In this document: positions 8,738-19,048 of the stretch, piece by piece
Numbering within the stretch: the stretch's first letter is position 1
Layout: every line of letters begins with the position of its first letter
Assembly: GCF_000002875.2 (NCBI RefSeq)
Contig: NC_009401.2
Coordinates: 323,843-387,842, forward strand
Direction: 5' to 3'
DNA from: Leishmania infantum JPCM5
Lineage: Eukaryota > Euglenozoa > Kinetoplastea > Trypanosomatida > Trypanosomatidae
DNA length: 64,000 nucleotides
Notes under the pieces: generated by a model
Databases searched by the model: none
What the model saw: the letters and a program-made list of their open reading frames with translations, nothing else
What the model was told of the DNA's origin: nothing
Program-made: the position numbers and the translations under genes

Positions 8738-9479
8738 AGAGAGAGGGAGAGGGAGAGGGAGAGGGACGGAGGGGGGAGGGCTTATCGGTATGGAGAACTT
8801 CTAAAGAGAGAACGGTGAGGCGGAAGGCAGAGGGCAACGACAAAGGAAAACACAAGGGCCCATCACAATGGGGGCACACACCAAAGGCAGCAGGGAAAGA
8901 CGTGAATCCAAACAACGTGCGACTGCAGCACGGGGTGGTACTTGGCGTGCACGGATGTGTGCGTGCGTGCGTATCAGAGGGTGGATGGTGAGGGGTGGCG
9001 GGTGGGGGATGCCGTCACTATCGCCGCCGCAGCCCGCACGCACGCAGAAAGAGAAACGGAGGTGTACAGAGCGAGCAAAGAAGTGGGAGAGGGGAGAAGA
9101 GGGGGCAGCCAGCGGACAAGGCGGCGGCTGCACCCGATTACACACGCGCTTACCAGTTTCATTGTCTTTGTGCTTCGCTTCATTTGCCTTTTTTCTCCTG
9201 GTTGCTGCGCACCTTCTTGGTGTAGAGGAGCGCACCTGTATGAGGCATCTACGCACCAGGACACGGCTCACGCGTCTCCATGATTCTGAGTATTTGCCAG
9301 CATAAAAACCGAAGAGACAAACCGCTGCAGAGGCCGACACTACTGCGCACGAACCCGCACATGTTCGCACCTCAAGACGGGGCGGAGGCGCGAGGGACTC
9401 AAGTGAATTCACCGCCGTTTTCAAATAATGCGAAGCCTGGTCCTTCTGCAACATGGCGCACGCCAGTCCCTTTGGCGGC
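8695..9479. other. intergenic region, no gene seen
   Basis: It contains the CA/GA microsatellite at its left edge. The rest is the presumed 3' UTR of the 1,207-aa unknown plus the VID27-like 5' UTR. No convincing coding frame. Confidence 0.5.
8702..8766. repeat. (CA)n then GA-rich microsatellite
   Basis: About 31 bases of alternating CA are followed by GAGAGG-type repeats. On the transcribed strand this is a CT-rich then TG-rich tract directly upstream of the VID27-like start. The CT part could serve as the polypyrimidine signal for trans-splicing. Confidence 0.85.
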
Positions 9480-12400
9480 TCACGCGCTGTCATCGCTGCC
9501 GCGTAGGAGAGTCACGTCCGTCATGCGAACTGGCGTTGCCGTGACGCAGCTCAGCGCCATTTCCTTCACGACTGCCTGCAGCGTGCCCCACGGCCCTTCA
9601 TTGTCGAGCTCGGATGGTGACGCACGGCTTTGGCGTTGCCCACCGCACACAGTGGCTTCAGCGGTCTGGAGGTGGCGCCAGAGCACCACGGCTTGCCGCA
9701 GGGTTCTGGGCAGCACCTCGACTTGGTGAAGTCGGCGGGCAGCCACGCCGGTGCTGCGCAAGGTCTGGCCATGCTGTTGTTGGTCTTGCCGCAGTAGTGG
9801 CGATGACGGGCGTGCAGGCACGTCGACGCTCCCATCTGCGCTTACCGTTGCAACGAGGAGCCTCCACATTTCCTCTAGCTCGGTGCGCGACGTCTCCTCC
9901 TTCGACATTGCCGGCCACTCACTGCACCGCTCGAGCCCGTCCGCTGAGGTCGACACGTCAGCAGGCGCGTCGCCCCCTCCCATGCAGGTCGGTGAAGCAA
10001 GAGTGATGGGAAGCCACAGGTGGGTGAGCTGGTCTGTCGGCGCCACCACCTCCGCCTCTGAGATGACGGCGAACAGCAGCGGGCCAGCGGCAGCAACTTT
10101 GCAACTGTCTCCGCTACTGGCCTTCGTCGCACTATTCGCTGCTACCCACGCAGCCGCCGCCTTGCCACACGCGATCACGACGTCCGCCTCGTCCTGCAAG
10201 GCACCAAGCTGCGTGGTGGCCTCGTCGCAAAAAAGGAGAAGAAGGCCGCCGCGCTGGTGCCACAGCACCGGCGCCGCGCAGCTGACGGCCACAGAAGCGG
10301 CTGGGGAGGTGACCTCGTGCACCGCCCAGGGCGAAAAGAAGGCGCGGAGCGTGCGAAGATACTGCTGTGTGCCGAGGTTGGGGTGTTGGGTGGGGTTGCC
10401 GCGTGGGAGCACTAGGGCGATGCGGGGGAGAGCACCAATGAGCGCACCGAGGCGGCCGCGAGGGAGTTCATTGGGAGGCGACTGCGTCGGTAAGCGCCTC
10501 TGCGTCACTGCCGAGGCTTTCATCTCTGCGGCCTGTTCAAGTGACGGGGCAGACTCCAGTGGCCCACTAGAGAGCCGCCGCGGCCCTTCGTCGCCGATGC
10601 TGGCGTCCCACTCACTAGCGCTACGTGGTCTGCCGGGTCGGAAGCGACTTACACTGGCGAAGACGTCCGCTACCAGTGCGTACACCGCCGCGAACACCGG
10701 GAACGCTTCACCGAACCGCGATGGGTCGACGCACCACTTCTCGTAAAGGTCCTCGATGCTGCTTAGTACCTCTGCGGCACCTCTTCCATCACTGCTGCCG
10801 CGGTGCGCGTCGCCGGCCGTCGCGGGCAGATCCGCGGAGGAGGGGTCAGGCGACTTCATCACGACCGCTGTGGCGTCTGCAAAAACATCGAAAAGTGTCG
10901 CTGCCGCGGCGTCTGTGAAGCTGCCGAGGGCAATCCTCTCTAGCAGTGCTGGGGTCAGCGCCTGCGCTCTTGCTACAGCCGTTGCCGACGAGGAGTCTGC
11001 CGTCTCCATCACTCGCGGACGTTTCCGATTAGCCTTCTTGGTAGGAGAACACTTGCGCTGCCCTGCGGTTTCACCGCCTCCCTCAGCAGCGCCGCCATCA
11101 CCTGTTTTCTGACTCACCGCTACAGGGGTGCTCGCCAACACGGTGGAGAGCAGGGTAAGTTGCTCGGGGCTGCACGGGACGAGAATCTTGTTGTCGCCGA
11201 AGACGGCACCGGACACCTTGACAACGGTAGTGGCGGGGGCCGTGGATGGCGATGGCTGCGTCGTCCCTGAAGAGGAAGCAGCTGCGTTGTTGCCGACCGG
11301 CGTTGGTCGCGGCGGCGGTGCCGGGACGTCCTGCAGAACACACTCCAGGCGGTATGCTCCGAGGTTCGGCATAAGTCGCTGCAGCACCGCCTCCGCTGTG
11401 ACATGCTGATGCAGCGTAGCCGACTGACGGCTCTTCGTGACTTGTTGCTGCGTGACGTGTTCCCTGAAGCTGACAAGTGCGTCGACGGGCGGCGCAGCTG
11501 CGAGCAAACAGCGCAGCTGCGCTTCCATGAGTGCCACTGCCTGCGCTACCTCCGCGCTCTCTTCACCAGCACTGGCCCTGGCGATTGAGAAACCATCCTC
11601 CTTCTTCGCCTCTTCTTCCACACTCTCTTCTCCGGTGTCATCGCGCAGCATGCACAGCCAGATCTTGCACTGAGCTCCGAACGCGTGCGACGTTTGCGGC
11701 GATGGGAGAGCTCTGTCTACGTGGGCACCGTCGAGCAGCTGCACAACGTGGCCGCGCACCGACATGAAGACGTGAAAGCGACGCAGCGTGGCGTAGCTGT
11801 CGAAGATGACGAGAACGAGCGGCGGTGGGGACGCGGCGTTGACAGCAGCGACGCCGCGACGAAGCCGCCGACTGGGAGAGGAGAGAGGCTCTGCCGTGGG
11901 GTCTGTGAGCGAATGGCGGCGGTGACGGCTGCAGTGATGTTCCATGTACACGTTCACCTCCTGGAAGATGCTGGAGAAAAAGACATGCACGCTAGTCGGG
12001 GCGACGTAGCGGGCAAACATGGTGGCGGCTGACGCGGCAAGAGTCGTTGTCCCCGCGCTGCCGACCGTCAAAGCCGCCTTTTCAGTAGTAGCAGTCGACA
12101 GAAATCGCCATGCGGCCGAGGAGGGAGTGGCCGTTGCGGCGGTGGGTTCGAGTGCGACAGGCTTCGCTGCCATGTCTTCCCCTGATGCGCTTTGTGCCAC
12201 ACCTCTGGAGTTGCGTGCCATCGTGGTGTGCGGCTGCTCGTCGTCGTCATCGCTGAGGCAGTAGAGTCGACGGAGTCGCGCCACGCAACGCTCTCGTTGC
12301 CGCTGCCGCTGAACCAGCAACGGTGATAAACCCGGTGCAGAGGCAAACTTGGGGGACGCCGCATGGAGGGCCCTGTAGACGTCATTCACCGGGAGAGGTC

Positions 12401-13103
12401 CCTCCGGCGGAGTGACGTGCAAGACGCGCTCCAGCAGAGAACAGCGTTGTGGTGCAGGGCTGCTTTCCTCGAGAAGCCACCGTGAGAGACATGCTGGCGG
12501 GCACGGCACGCATTCGTACATCGACACAGCCTCGTCGTCGATGCCTGGATCCGTGAAGAGGAAAGACACGGTGACAGTACCGGCCATCACCTGAATACCC
12601 GTCACCTCGGCGAGCGCGTAATGTAAGCGGTAGGGAGAGCGCGGTGGCGGCATCAGCTGGTGCGGCGCCGCTGCAGTGACCGGAGATCCACTGACAGTGC
12701 CGCCGGCCACACACGCCGACAAGCCACCGCGCGCCGGGCGTTCACTGCACACGCGATAGGGTGCGAATACCACCGATCCGATGGACAGAGTGCCCAGGCG
12801 CGGGTCGTAGACATGCGTCGGTGTAGTCAGCTCGGACGACGGGGGAGGAGACGAAGACGATTTTGCCCTTTGTACCTCGACTTGTTTCGCGTTAGTGAGC
12901 GCTGCAGCATGTCGAGACGACGACACCGCGGAAGGTCGCCACAGCGCGAGAAAGTCCAACGCGGACGCCGAAGAAGCGACGTCTTGATGGCGAGACAACT
13001 GCTGCAGCTGCTGCCCACGCTCGTTTTCTGTGCTCGGCTCCGCCTTCACAGCATCACGGAGCCGCGGAGGTGGGCTTGGTTCAGCGGCGGAGGCGGTGTC
13101 CAT
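9480..13103 (-). CDS. conserved-looking hypothetical protein, 1,207 aa
   Basis: I do not recognise the family. The frame has the strong codon bias of its neighbours, so it is very likely real. It is a mosaic of structured segments and Ala/Ser/Thr-rich linkers. An early beta-rich stretch (about residues 100-195, with IGSVVFAPYRV and later VSFLFTD) faintly resembles a Tudor-type barrel. A region around 370-480 has alternating hydrophobic strands (LVLVIFDSY, HVVQLLDG). A basic KKANRKRPR patch near 690 could be a nuclear localisation signal. A C-terminal block (about 905-1045) contains RIALVLPRGNP and GGLLLLFCDEA, suggesting an alpha/beta fold such as BRCT, but conserved BRCT residues are not clear. 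No transmembrane or signal sequence. A nuclear chromatin or repair role would be speculation. Confidence 0.75.
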   Translation of the reverse strand: MDTASAAEPSPPPRLRDAVKAEPSTENERGQQLQQLSRHQDVASSASALDFLALWRPSAVSSSRHAAALTNAKQVEVQRAKSSSSPPPSSELTTPTHVYDPRLGTLSIGSVVFAPYRVCSERPARGGLSACVAGGTVSGSPVTAAAPHQLMPPPRSPYRLHYALAEVTGIQVMAGTVTVSFLFTDPGIDDEAVSMYECVPCPPACLSRWLLEESSPAPQRCSLLERVLHVTPPEGPLPVNDVYRALHAASPKFASAPGLSPLLVQRQRQRERCVARLRRLYCLSDDDDEQPHTTMARNSRGVAQSASGEDMAAKPVALEPTAATATPSSAAWRFLSTATTEKAALTVGSAGTTTLAASAATMFARYVAPTSVHVFFSSIFQEVNVYMEHHCSRHRRHSLTDPTAEPLSSPSRRLRRGVAAVNAASPPPLVLVIFDSYATLRRFHVFMSVRGHVVQLLDGAHVDRALPSPQTSHAFGAQCKIWLCMLRDDTGEESVEEEAKKEDGFSIARASAGEESAEVAQAVALMEAQLRCLLAAAPPVDALVSFREHVTQQQVTKSRQSATLHQHVTAEAVLQRLMPNLGAYRLECVLQDVPAPPPRPTPVGNNAAASSSGTTQPSPSTAPATTVVKVSGAVFGDNKILVPCSPEQLTLLSTVLASTPVAVSQKTGDGGAAEGGGETAGQRKCSPTKKANRKRPRVMETADSSSATAVARAQALTPALLERIALGSFTDAAAATLFDVFADATAVVMKSPDPSSADLPATAGDAHRGSSDGRGAAEVLSSIEDLYEKWCVDPSRFGEAFPVFAAVYALVADVFASVSRFRPGRPRSASEWDASIGDEGPRRLSSGPLESAPSLEQAAEMKASAVTQRRLPTQSPPNELPRGRLGALIGALPRIALVLPRGNPTQHPNLGTQQYLRTLRAFFSPWAVHEVTSPAASVAVSCAAPVLWHQRGGLLLLFCDEATTQLGALQDEADVVIACGKAAAAWVAANSATKASSGDSCKVAAAGPLLFAVISEAEVVAPTDQLTHLWLPITLASPTCMGGGDAPADVSTSADGLERCSEWPAMSKEETSRTELEEMWRLLVATVSADGSVDVPARPSSPLLRQDQQQHGQTLRSTGVAARRLHQVEVLPRTLRQAVVLWRHLQTAEATVCGGQRQSRASPSELDNEGPWGTLQAVVKEMALSCVTATPVRMTDVTLLRGSDDSA

Positions 13104-13868
13104 CTACGTGTATGTGCGTGGGAGGCTGGCAAAGAAGAGGAGGGAAAGAGGAGGAGGGGAGGGGGCTGGACACGGCTCACTTGTTCAGCAGGCGAGCTGT
13201 GGCTTGAACTGTGTACGTGTGTTGAAGCGATGAATAACGCGACTTAGATTGGGTGAAGAGGGACGCGTGTGTGCGTGTGCGCATTCTATATGGAAAGCGA
13301 GACGACTGATAGAGAGGGCTCTATAGCGGGGGTGTTGTCTTGTGTATGTCTATGCGTGGGAGAGGGGTAGATGTGTGGGCGTAAGCGTGTGCGGATGTGC
13401 TTCACGTCCCCCGCCTTGTCTTCCGCCCTTTCTTCCGTTCCTGCGCGTTGAAGTCCGTGTATGCGTGTGTGCCGTGAAAGAGGAGACAGGATATGGAGTA
13501 TAGGAGTGAGGGCGGAGGAGGGGGGGGGAAGGAGGCAGCGTGCAACGGCCACCGATCAATGAGGAGGCGCATCAGCCCCGTGAACGTGCAGCACAACATG
13601 AAAGCCAACGCACGCCATCCACCGGCCCCGTTTCTGTCTCGTGCCCGAACGCTGCGCTTTGTCCTCCCCTGACGCAGGGGGGGGGTAGGGGGTGAGCGAG
13701 GGAGAAGGGGAGGGGCGGCTGCGATGGGGCCAGTGGTGCTTGCGCGCTGGCTTGATTGTCTGTCGCCCCGTCGTATCGGATCAGCCTTCTGGCTGACGTA
13801 GCAGACATGAGCAGAGCAGAGGCAACAACTCCACAGAATGAAAGGCACGCGCGAGCCTCCGCTTCCCG
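13104..13868. other. intergenic region, no gene seen
   Basis: G-rich plus-strand stretches (CT-rich on the sense strand) and short TG runs. Presumed 3' UTR of the MutL-like gene and 5' UTR of the 1,207-aa gene. The open frames here are low-complexity shadows. Confidence 0.5.
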
Positions 13869-16800
13869 CTAGTGTGCAGGGGTGAGGTGGGTGAAGGAGG
13901 GGCGGCCGTGCGAACACACGTAGTACTGTTCGACGCAGTCCAGCGCCGACACCATAGAGCGCGCCGCGGTGGGGCGAAGAACGTCGCCGAACATGATGGC
14001 CCCGCGACAGGAGCGGGAGATGAAGAATTCGAGAAACACCGAGGGAATGAGCAGCGGACACGGCGACGAGGAGCACGGCACTTGTGATGGCCCCGGACCG
14101 CGGCAGCATAAAGAGACGGGATCTGTGAGAGCAGATTGCGGAGGCACGAAGGCGCTGTCAAATGCGGCAGTCGCTGCGGCGCCCACCGCCTCCAGCTCCT
14201 CCACCGTTTGCCGCAGCGCTTGCATAGAGGTGACATGGCGAACGACCCCCTCAACCTTCAAGCACGGCCATGCCACAATCGCTGTGGCCAGTGCGGGCCA
14301 TGTGCGTGAATACGCGGGCTGGCCAACACGCACGCCGCTGGCCCAGGCAACGGCTCTGCTGCACTGCATCTCTCCTCGGTGCACGGCTGCCACAGCTTCG
14401 TGATGGAACCGCCATCCCCACTGACGCAGATGTGCCTCCACGGCGGTCACACGCAGACGCCACTCGGCCGGCAGGGACACAGAGAATGAAGCCGCCGCCG
14501 AAGACGCACTTGGCGAACATGCGGCACCAGTGACTGCGTGCGACCACAGCAGCTGTGCAACGCGGTGCCGACGCTCGAGTGCCTTCCGTGCGTGGGGGGT
14601 CAGCGGCAAGGAGGTACGAGGCACGCATTCCGAGACCGTGCCAGACCCGGCGATCAAGCACTCACTCGCGGCGCGCTCCACGCCACGCGGCAGCTCGGGG
14701 TGACACACGTAGGTGTCAGCAAAGCAGAGAAAGAACTCTAGCCGCACCCGCTCGTGCACCGCGTGCTGATCCGCGACCCACCACTGCAACGCGTGTGGTT
14801 GAGGACGGCATACGGGACCTTGAGGAAGCACTGCTGCAGGGCCACAGCTTGGCTTGGACGCACGCTGCGGGGTGGTAGGGGAAGCAATGATCAGAAACTT
14901 GCGTGCCCACTGGAGCACCGACACACGCGCTGAGAAGGCAGTGGTGATGGGTGGTATGGCACCGGCCGAGGCAGTTGTTGTGGCACCTTCGGCCGCATCA
15001 AAGCCACTGCTTTCGTCACCTCTGTTGCTTCCCCTCTCTGGCATCCACGGACACGGTGCCGCGCAGGCGCGGGGCAGTCGACGTAGCGCACTCCCACGCC
15101 CCGTGTCCAGGAGGTGTCGCATTCGCGTCAGCCCTTCCACCGTGTTGGAGGCCTGAACAGCCGGTGAGTGATGTGCAGTGGCAGACGCCTCGCGAGAGGA
15201 TGGCGCTGTTTCCAAAGGAGGGCGAGAGCGCAGTGCGGCCTGTTCCGCTTCTTCCTCTCTGGTGATGCGGTGCAGGTTGCGGTCGAGAGTGACGGGGGTG
15301 CGACGCGGCGCGGTTGCCGTGGGGTTGACTCCGCGATCGGTAGCGCTCAACCACAGCAGCGAGGCGGGGTTGAGCTGCACGTGATGTAGAGCTCCAGTGC
15401 GACCAGCCACACCCTCCGAAGACGCGGTCAAAACGCTGCGCCTTTTCGAGAGCAGCGCTGGCACGTACGACTGCGTCCCAGGAACGGCAGCGGCCTCTAG
15501 CACTCGTTGACAGAGATATCGCACTCGTAACTGCACCTCCGCAGCCTCCTGCTTTGCAAGCACATGGTGTGAGACGCAAGAGGGCTGCTGCTGCTGCGGA
15601 TCCGGCGTGGTCGTGTGCGGAGGAGTTGCTTGGGCCGGCAGAATCTTCTCGTCGTCCCTGAGGGGGCCATTCTGACTCTCGCTCCCGCGCAAACTGCTAG
15701 TGAGGCGCCGCAGTGCTTCGTCGTAGAGCTGCACAAAAGACTGCTGTGCCGAAACTCCGTGTCGGGCCCGTTGTCGGGCCTCGGAGATACGGGCAGGGAC
15801 GTACGCACTATCAACAAACACAAACACTGGGACCGCTGTTGCTGCTGCTGCTGAGATCGGCCCCCCTGGCAGCGGATGTGCGCCGTGGTGATGTCGATGA
15901 GCGTTGGTAGCGACAATGCCGTAGGCCCAGTGCGTAGGTTCCAGCACACGGCAATGCGTCGGACACAACGCTGAAGACGGAGGAACTGATCTTCCGCGAC
16001 AGCCATCGTCTTCTGGAGGATGCGCTTGACCATCTCGCACGAGTATCATAAAGAAGGTCATGTGGCGCTCAGGAAGCGGCGAAAAACTGAGGCTCTCTGC
16101 CGCGCTCGGTGCCTGGCGGGCAGGGAAGGCGCTGGCGCTCAGCGGGGGAGGGGTGGCGAAGAGAACTGCAAAGTGTCCAGGCCGCACCACTACCTCTGTC
16201 AACACTCCCTCTGCCGTCGTCTCCTCCGGGGTCCATGCACCGCCTTCGCGGCTCGCGGCGGCCGCAGAAGATGGACACAATCGTCGCGCACGCGCATCGG
16301 CACGGGTGGCGGACGGTGACGACACAGATGAGGGGTCTGGCACCGAGATGCCGAATGCGTGACACAGACGACGCGCCGTCGCCTCGCCTCGTGTGAGTCG
16401 GCGTCCTGCCCTTCCGCCAATGTCCACCTCTCGTGATGCCTGCCGCACCCGGAGAGCGCCGCTGTACAAGCCGTGACGATCCACGCGCAGTCCCGCCGCT
16501 GCTACGGAGTCAGGGTGTATGCCACTGCTAGCACGACCTGTGCGCGGGGCAGAGGCGCAGCGAAGCGATGTAGAGAGCGAAAGAGGGCGCAATGGGAGTG
16601 TCTCAGCTGGCGCACGTCGGGCAGCGCCCGCGTCCCCGCAGAAGTCATACTCGACGATCAACTTTGCAGAGAAGGTAGAGGCACCCTGCGCCAGGAAAGA
16701 GCACCGGGCGAGCGACGCGTCTCTGCCTCCACTTGCGTCGAGAGGTCTGCCGGTCAGATACAGCGGTGCCAGCAAAGCACACACCGCGGTCTGGAACACA

Positions 16801-17774
16801 ACCGCCACGAGGTGCTGCTGCTCCTCCCGCCGTGCCCGCATGGCAGACGCCGACTTGCAGGCCCACAAGGTGCGGCGGCGAAAGAGCCCCCCCCGATCGC
16901 GTTCACTCGCAGTCTTCCACGAAACGTCGTCACCGCCGCTGCTGCGGCCGATGAGAACGCCGTAGCTACAGGTGCCGACCAGTCCTACATAAGGGGTCTG
17001 GCGCACTGGCAGGTTATGGAAAAGTCCGCGTACTCGACACACGGTGATCAGGCGCACGAGATTGCATCGTTCCCTTGCTCTTCCACTAATATCCGGGAGA
17101 CGGTCGCGAGAAGAGAAAACACCACCATCACGACATGAAGGGTTGCGGCTCGTATACGGATGCCCGCACACGTGCTTCTCAGCGAGGGGTATCTGCTGGC
17201 CACAGTGCCACCGCGTCTCCGGCACAAGGAGGCAGAGCGGCGACTCGTCCGACGGGCGCGCGGCGACACCACCGTCGCCTTGCACCGCGGCGCTTTCCAC
17301 CACTTCCAGGCAGACACTCACGGAGACATCAGCGCAGATGGCGGCTAGGCGGCCAAAGAGCTCAAGTCCATCAGGTCGTAGTGCGGCGTGATTTCGTTTC
17401 TCCGTGCCGCCTTCTGCTCCTGAGATTGCCACATCACCGGCTACCTCCGCCTCTGTCCTTCTTCGCAACTCGTCCGTGACGGGCAGAACGCATGTTCGCG
17501 TGATGTCCCACGCGAGTGCTGGGAGACAGAGCGACACCGCCACGCCGTGTAAGGCATCGTTCACTCTATATGAAGAAGGAATCCTGCCAACTTCCGCCTC
17601 CAGCTCTGGCAGTCCGACCTGTACAACGCGGGCAAACGCGTCTGTAAAGGTCGGAAACTCGTGGCTGGCACGCAGCACAGCGGCATCGTGTGAGGTGAGC
17701 CGCTGGATATGCTCTTGGTGCATTGTGCGGGTAGCTATTGCGGCGTTCACGCGGAGTCGAAGGGAGCCGAGCAA
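13869..17774 (-). CDS. MutL homologue of the MLH3/PMS type (mismatch-repair endonuclease subunit)
   Basis: A 1,301-aa protein whose C-terminus carries the MutL endonuclease signature. It has DQHAVHERVRLE at 1002-1013, an exact DQHA(x2)E(x4)E metal-binding motif. SCRGAIMFGD (1255-1264) matches the conserved cysteine motif (ACxxAI), and CSHGRP (1287-1292) matches the terminal C-P/x-H-G-R-P motif. The YYVCSHGRPSF context is closest to MLH3. The N-terminal half fits a MutL GHKL ATPase only loosely. GLFHNLPVRQ (250-259) matches the MutL transducer motif, and LELFGRLAAICADVSVSV (137-154) sits where GFRGEALxSI is expected. The motif I Glu/Asn and the DNGxG motif are not recognisable. Long Ala/Ser/Arg-rich inserts account for the large size. 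MutL endonucleases nick DNA during mismatch repair and, for MLH1-MLH3, in meiotic crossover; a partner MLH1 would be expected elsewhere. The start at 17774 has no competitor before the first conserved segment. Confidence 0.82.
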   Translation of the reverse strand: MLGSLRLRVNAAIATRTMHQEHIQRLTSHDAAVLRASHEFPTFTDAFARVVQVGLPELEAEVGRIPSSYRVNDALHGVAVSLCLPALAWDITRTCVLPVTDELRRRTEAEVAGDVAISGAEGGTEKRNHAALRPDGLELFGRLAAICADVSVSVCLEVVESAAVQGDGGVAARPSDESPLCLLVPETRWHCGQQIPLAEKHVCGHPYTSRNPSCRDGGVFSSRDRLPDISGRARERCNLVRLITVCRVRGLFHNLPVRQTPYVGLVGTCSYGVLIGRSSGGDDVSWKTASERDRGGLFRRRTLWACKSASAMRARREEQQHLVAVVFQTAVCALLAPLYLTGRPLDASGGRDASLARCSFLAQGASTFSAKLIVEYDFCGDAGAARRAPAETLPLRPLSLSTSLRCASAPRTGRASSGIHPDSVAAAGLRVDRHGLYSGALRVRQASREVDIGGRAGRRLTRGEATARRLCHAFGISVPDPSSVSSPSATRADARARRLCPSSAAAASREGGAWTPEETTAEGVLTEVVVRPGHFAVLFATPPPLSASAFPARQAPSAAESLSFSPLPERHMTFFMILVRDGQAHPPEDDGCRGRSVPPSSALCPTHCRVLEPTHWAYGIVATNAHRHHHGAHPLPGGPISAAAATAVPVFVFVDSAYVPARISEARQRARHGVSAQQSFVQLYDEALRRLTSSLRGSESQNGPLRDDEKILPAQATPPHTTTPDPQQQQPSCVSHHVLAKQEAAEVQLRVRYLCQRVLEAAAVPGTQSYVPALLSKRRSVLTASSEGVAGRTGALHHVQLNPASLLWLSATDRGVNPTATAPRRTPVTLDRNLHRITREEEAEQAALRSRPPLETAPSSREASATAHHSPAVQASNTVEGLTRMRHLLDTGRGSALRRLPRACAAPCPWMPERGSNRGDESSGFDAAEGATTTASAGAIPPITTAFSARVSVLQWARKFLIIASPTTPQRASKPSCGPAAVLPQGPVCRPQPHALQWWVADQHAVHERVRLEFFLCFADTYVCHPELPRGVERAASECLIAGSGTVSECVPRTSLPLTPHARKALERRHRVAQLLWSHAVTGAACSPSASSAAASFSVSLPAEWRLRVTAVEAHLRQWGWRFHHEAVAAVHRGEMQCSRAVAWASGVRVGQPAYSRTWPALATAIVAWPCLKVEGVVRHVTSMQALRQTVEELEAVGAAATAAFDSAFVPPQSALTDPVSLCCRGPGPSQVPCSSSPCPLLIPSVFLEFFISRSCRGAIMFGDVLRPTAARSMVSALDCVEQYYVCSHGRPSFTHLTPAH

Positions 17775-19048
17775 GGGGGAGGGGGGGGGGACGTGGCCAC
17801 GGTCAGAGCGTGTGTCTTATTGGGTGTGTAGGTGACCGATGACATGGGGGGTGGGGACGCATCGTAGGCGCAAGCAACAAAACACAGAGAGAGGGAGAGA
17901 GAGCTGAAAAGACGGGAAAGAGGGGCTGGCGCGGCGCGCAACGGCACAGGACACGTGTCGGCGGGGATTTCCACGAGAGAGAGGGAGACGAGGTGCCGAG
18001 CAACAGGACAGCTGCGGCAGCAGTTGCCGATCCATGTTACTCCCTCATACCACCTCCGCATCGCCTGCTTCTTGTTGTCTGGTTGCTTGTGAATGCTTTG
18101 CTTGTCGATGCGTTTGTGTGCATGCACGCTTCTTAAGACCGAAAAGAGAGAAGGTGGCCTTAAACGCACACACACACACACACGCACGCACGCACACACA
18201 GGGAGAAAGAGGGACAGAGGACGATGAGGCGACACTTCACCGTTTTGGTTTCCAGGCGCAACAAACATCGAAGAGAAAGCAAGAGAGAGGCCAACACATA
18301 AGAAGGCAAACCACCCCTCAAAAAGGCGAACATGACACGCACCGCACGCATGTCGACAAACACACACGCCGGCGACGACGACCATGACCAGTTGAGCTTA
18401 TACAAAGGCCATCCAGAAGGTATCGCAAGCAAGGGATAGACAGAGGTTTCGGGGTATATCGAGCACAATGAAAACGGAAAGAGAGAAAGTGTGTGTGTGT
18501 ATGTGTGCAGTCCAACCTGCAAAGCATGAGGGCAAGCACAGAGAAAGGAAAGAGCACACCGAAGAGAAAGATCAGAGGAGGCACCCAAACAAGTGACCAT
18601 CATCGCCTACTGGGACCACCACCAAAACGAGAAAAAAGAAGGGGGAGGGGGATGGCTAAAAGCAGTGACACAAACTCTCACACAGAAAGCGAGACGAACG
18701 GCGTAAGAGCGAGAGAGACGGCGGATTCAAAGAAGACACGGGGACACCCGCACGAAACACGCACACGCCGAGTGAGAGAGGGAGAGGGAAGAGGCGAGGT
18801 AGGGGATACATCGGTGTGCGTGTGTGTGTGTGTGTGTGTGTGGGGTTCTCTCCTCTCTCCCCCTTTGTTTGATTGCTCTCAATGTGTCTCATTGCTATTA
18901 TTATTCGTGTGCTCCGCGCCGTTGTACATGCGTAGACAAGGTATAGCAGAAAGACACTCACGCGTGCACATGTGCGTGAGGCACAACAGACGGCAGGTGG
19001 CCTCGTCGTCGTCGTCTTTCGGTATCTTTGCTTGGCCACGAGAGCGTC
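17775..19048. other. intergenic region, no gene seen
   Basis: Presumed long 3' UTR of the DYRK-like kinase. It holds CA/GA-rich plus-strand tracts, a TG run at 18,819-18,842 and an AT-richer patch near 18,890-18,910. The CT-rich sense strand just upstream of 17,774 probably contains the splice signal of the MutL-like gene. Confidence 0.5.
18819..18842. repeat. (GT)n microsatellite
   Basis: About 24 bases of alternating GT on plus. It is opposite in strand sense to most CA runs of the window. Confidence 0.8.
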
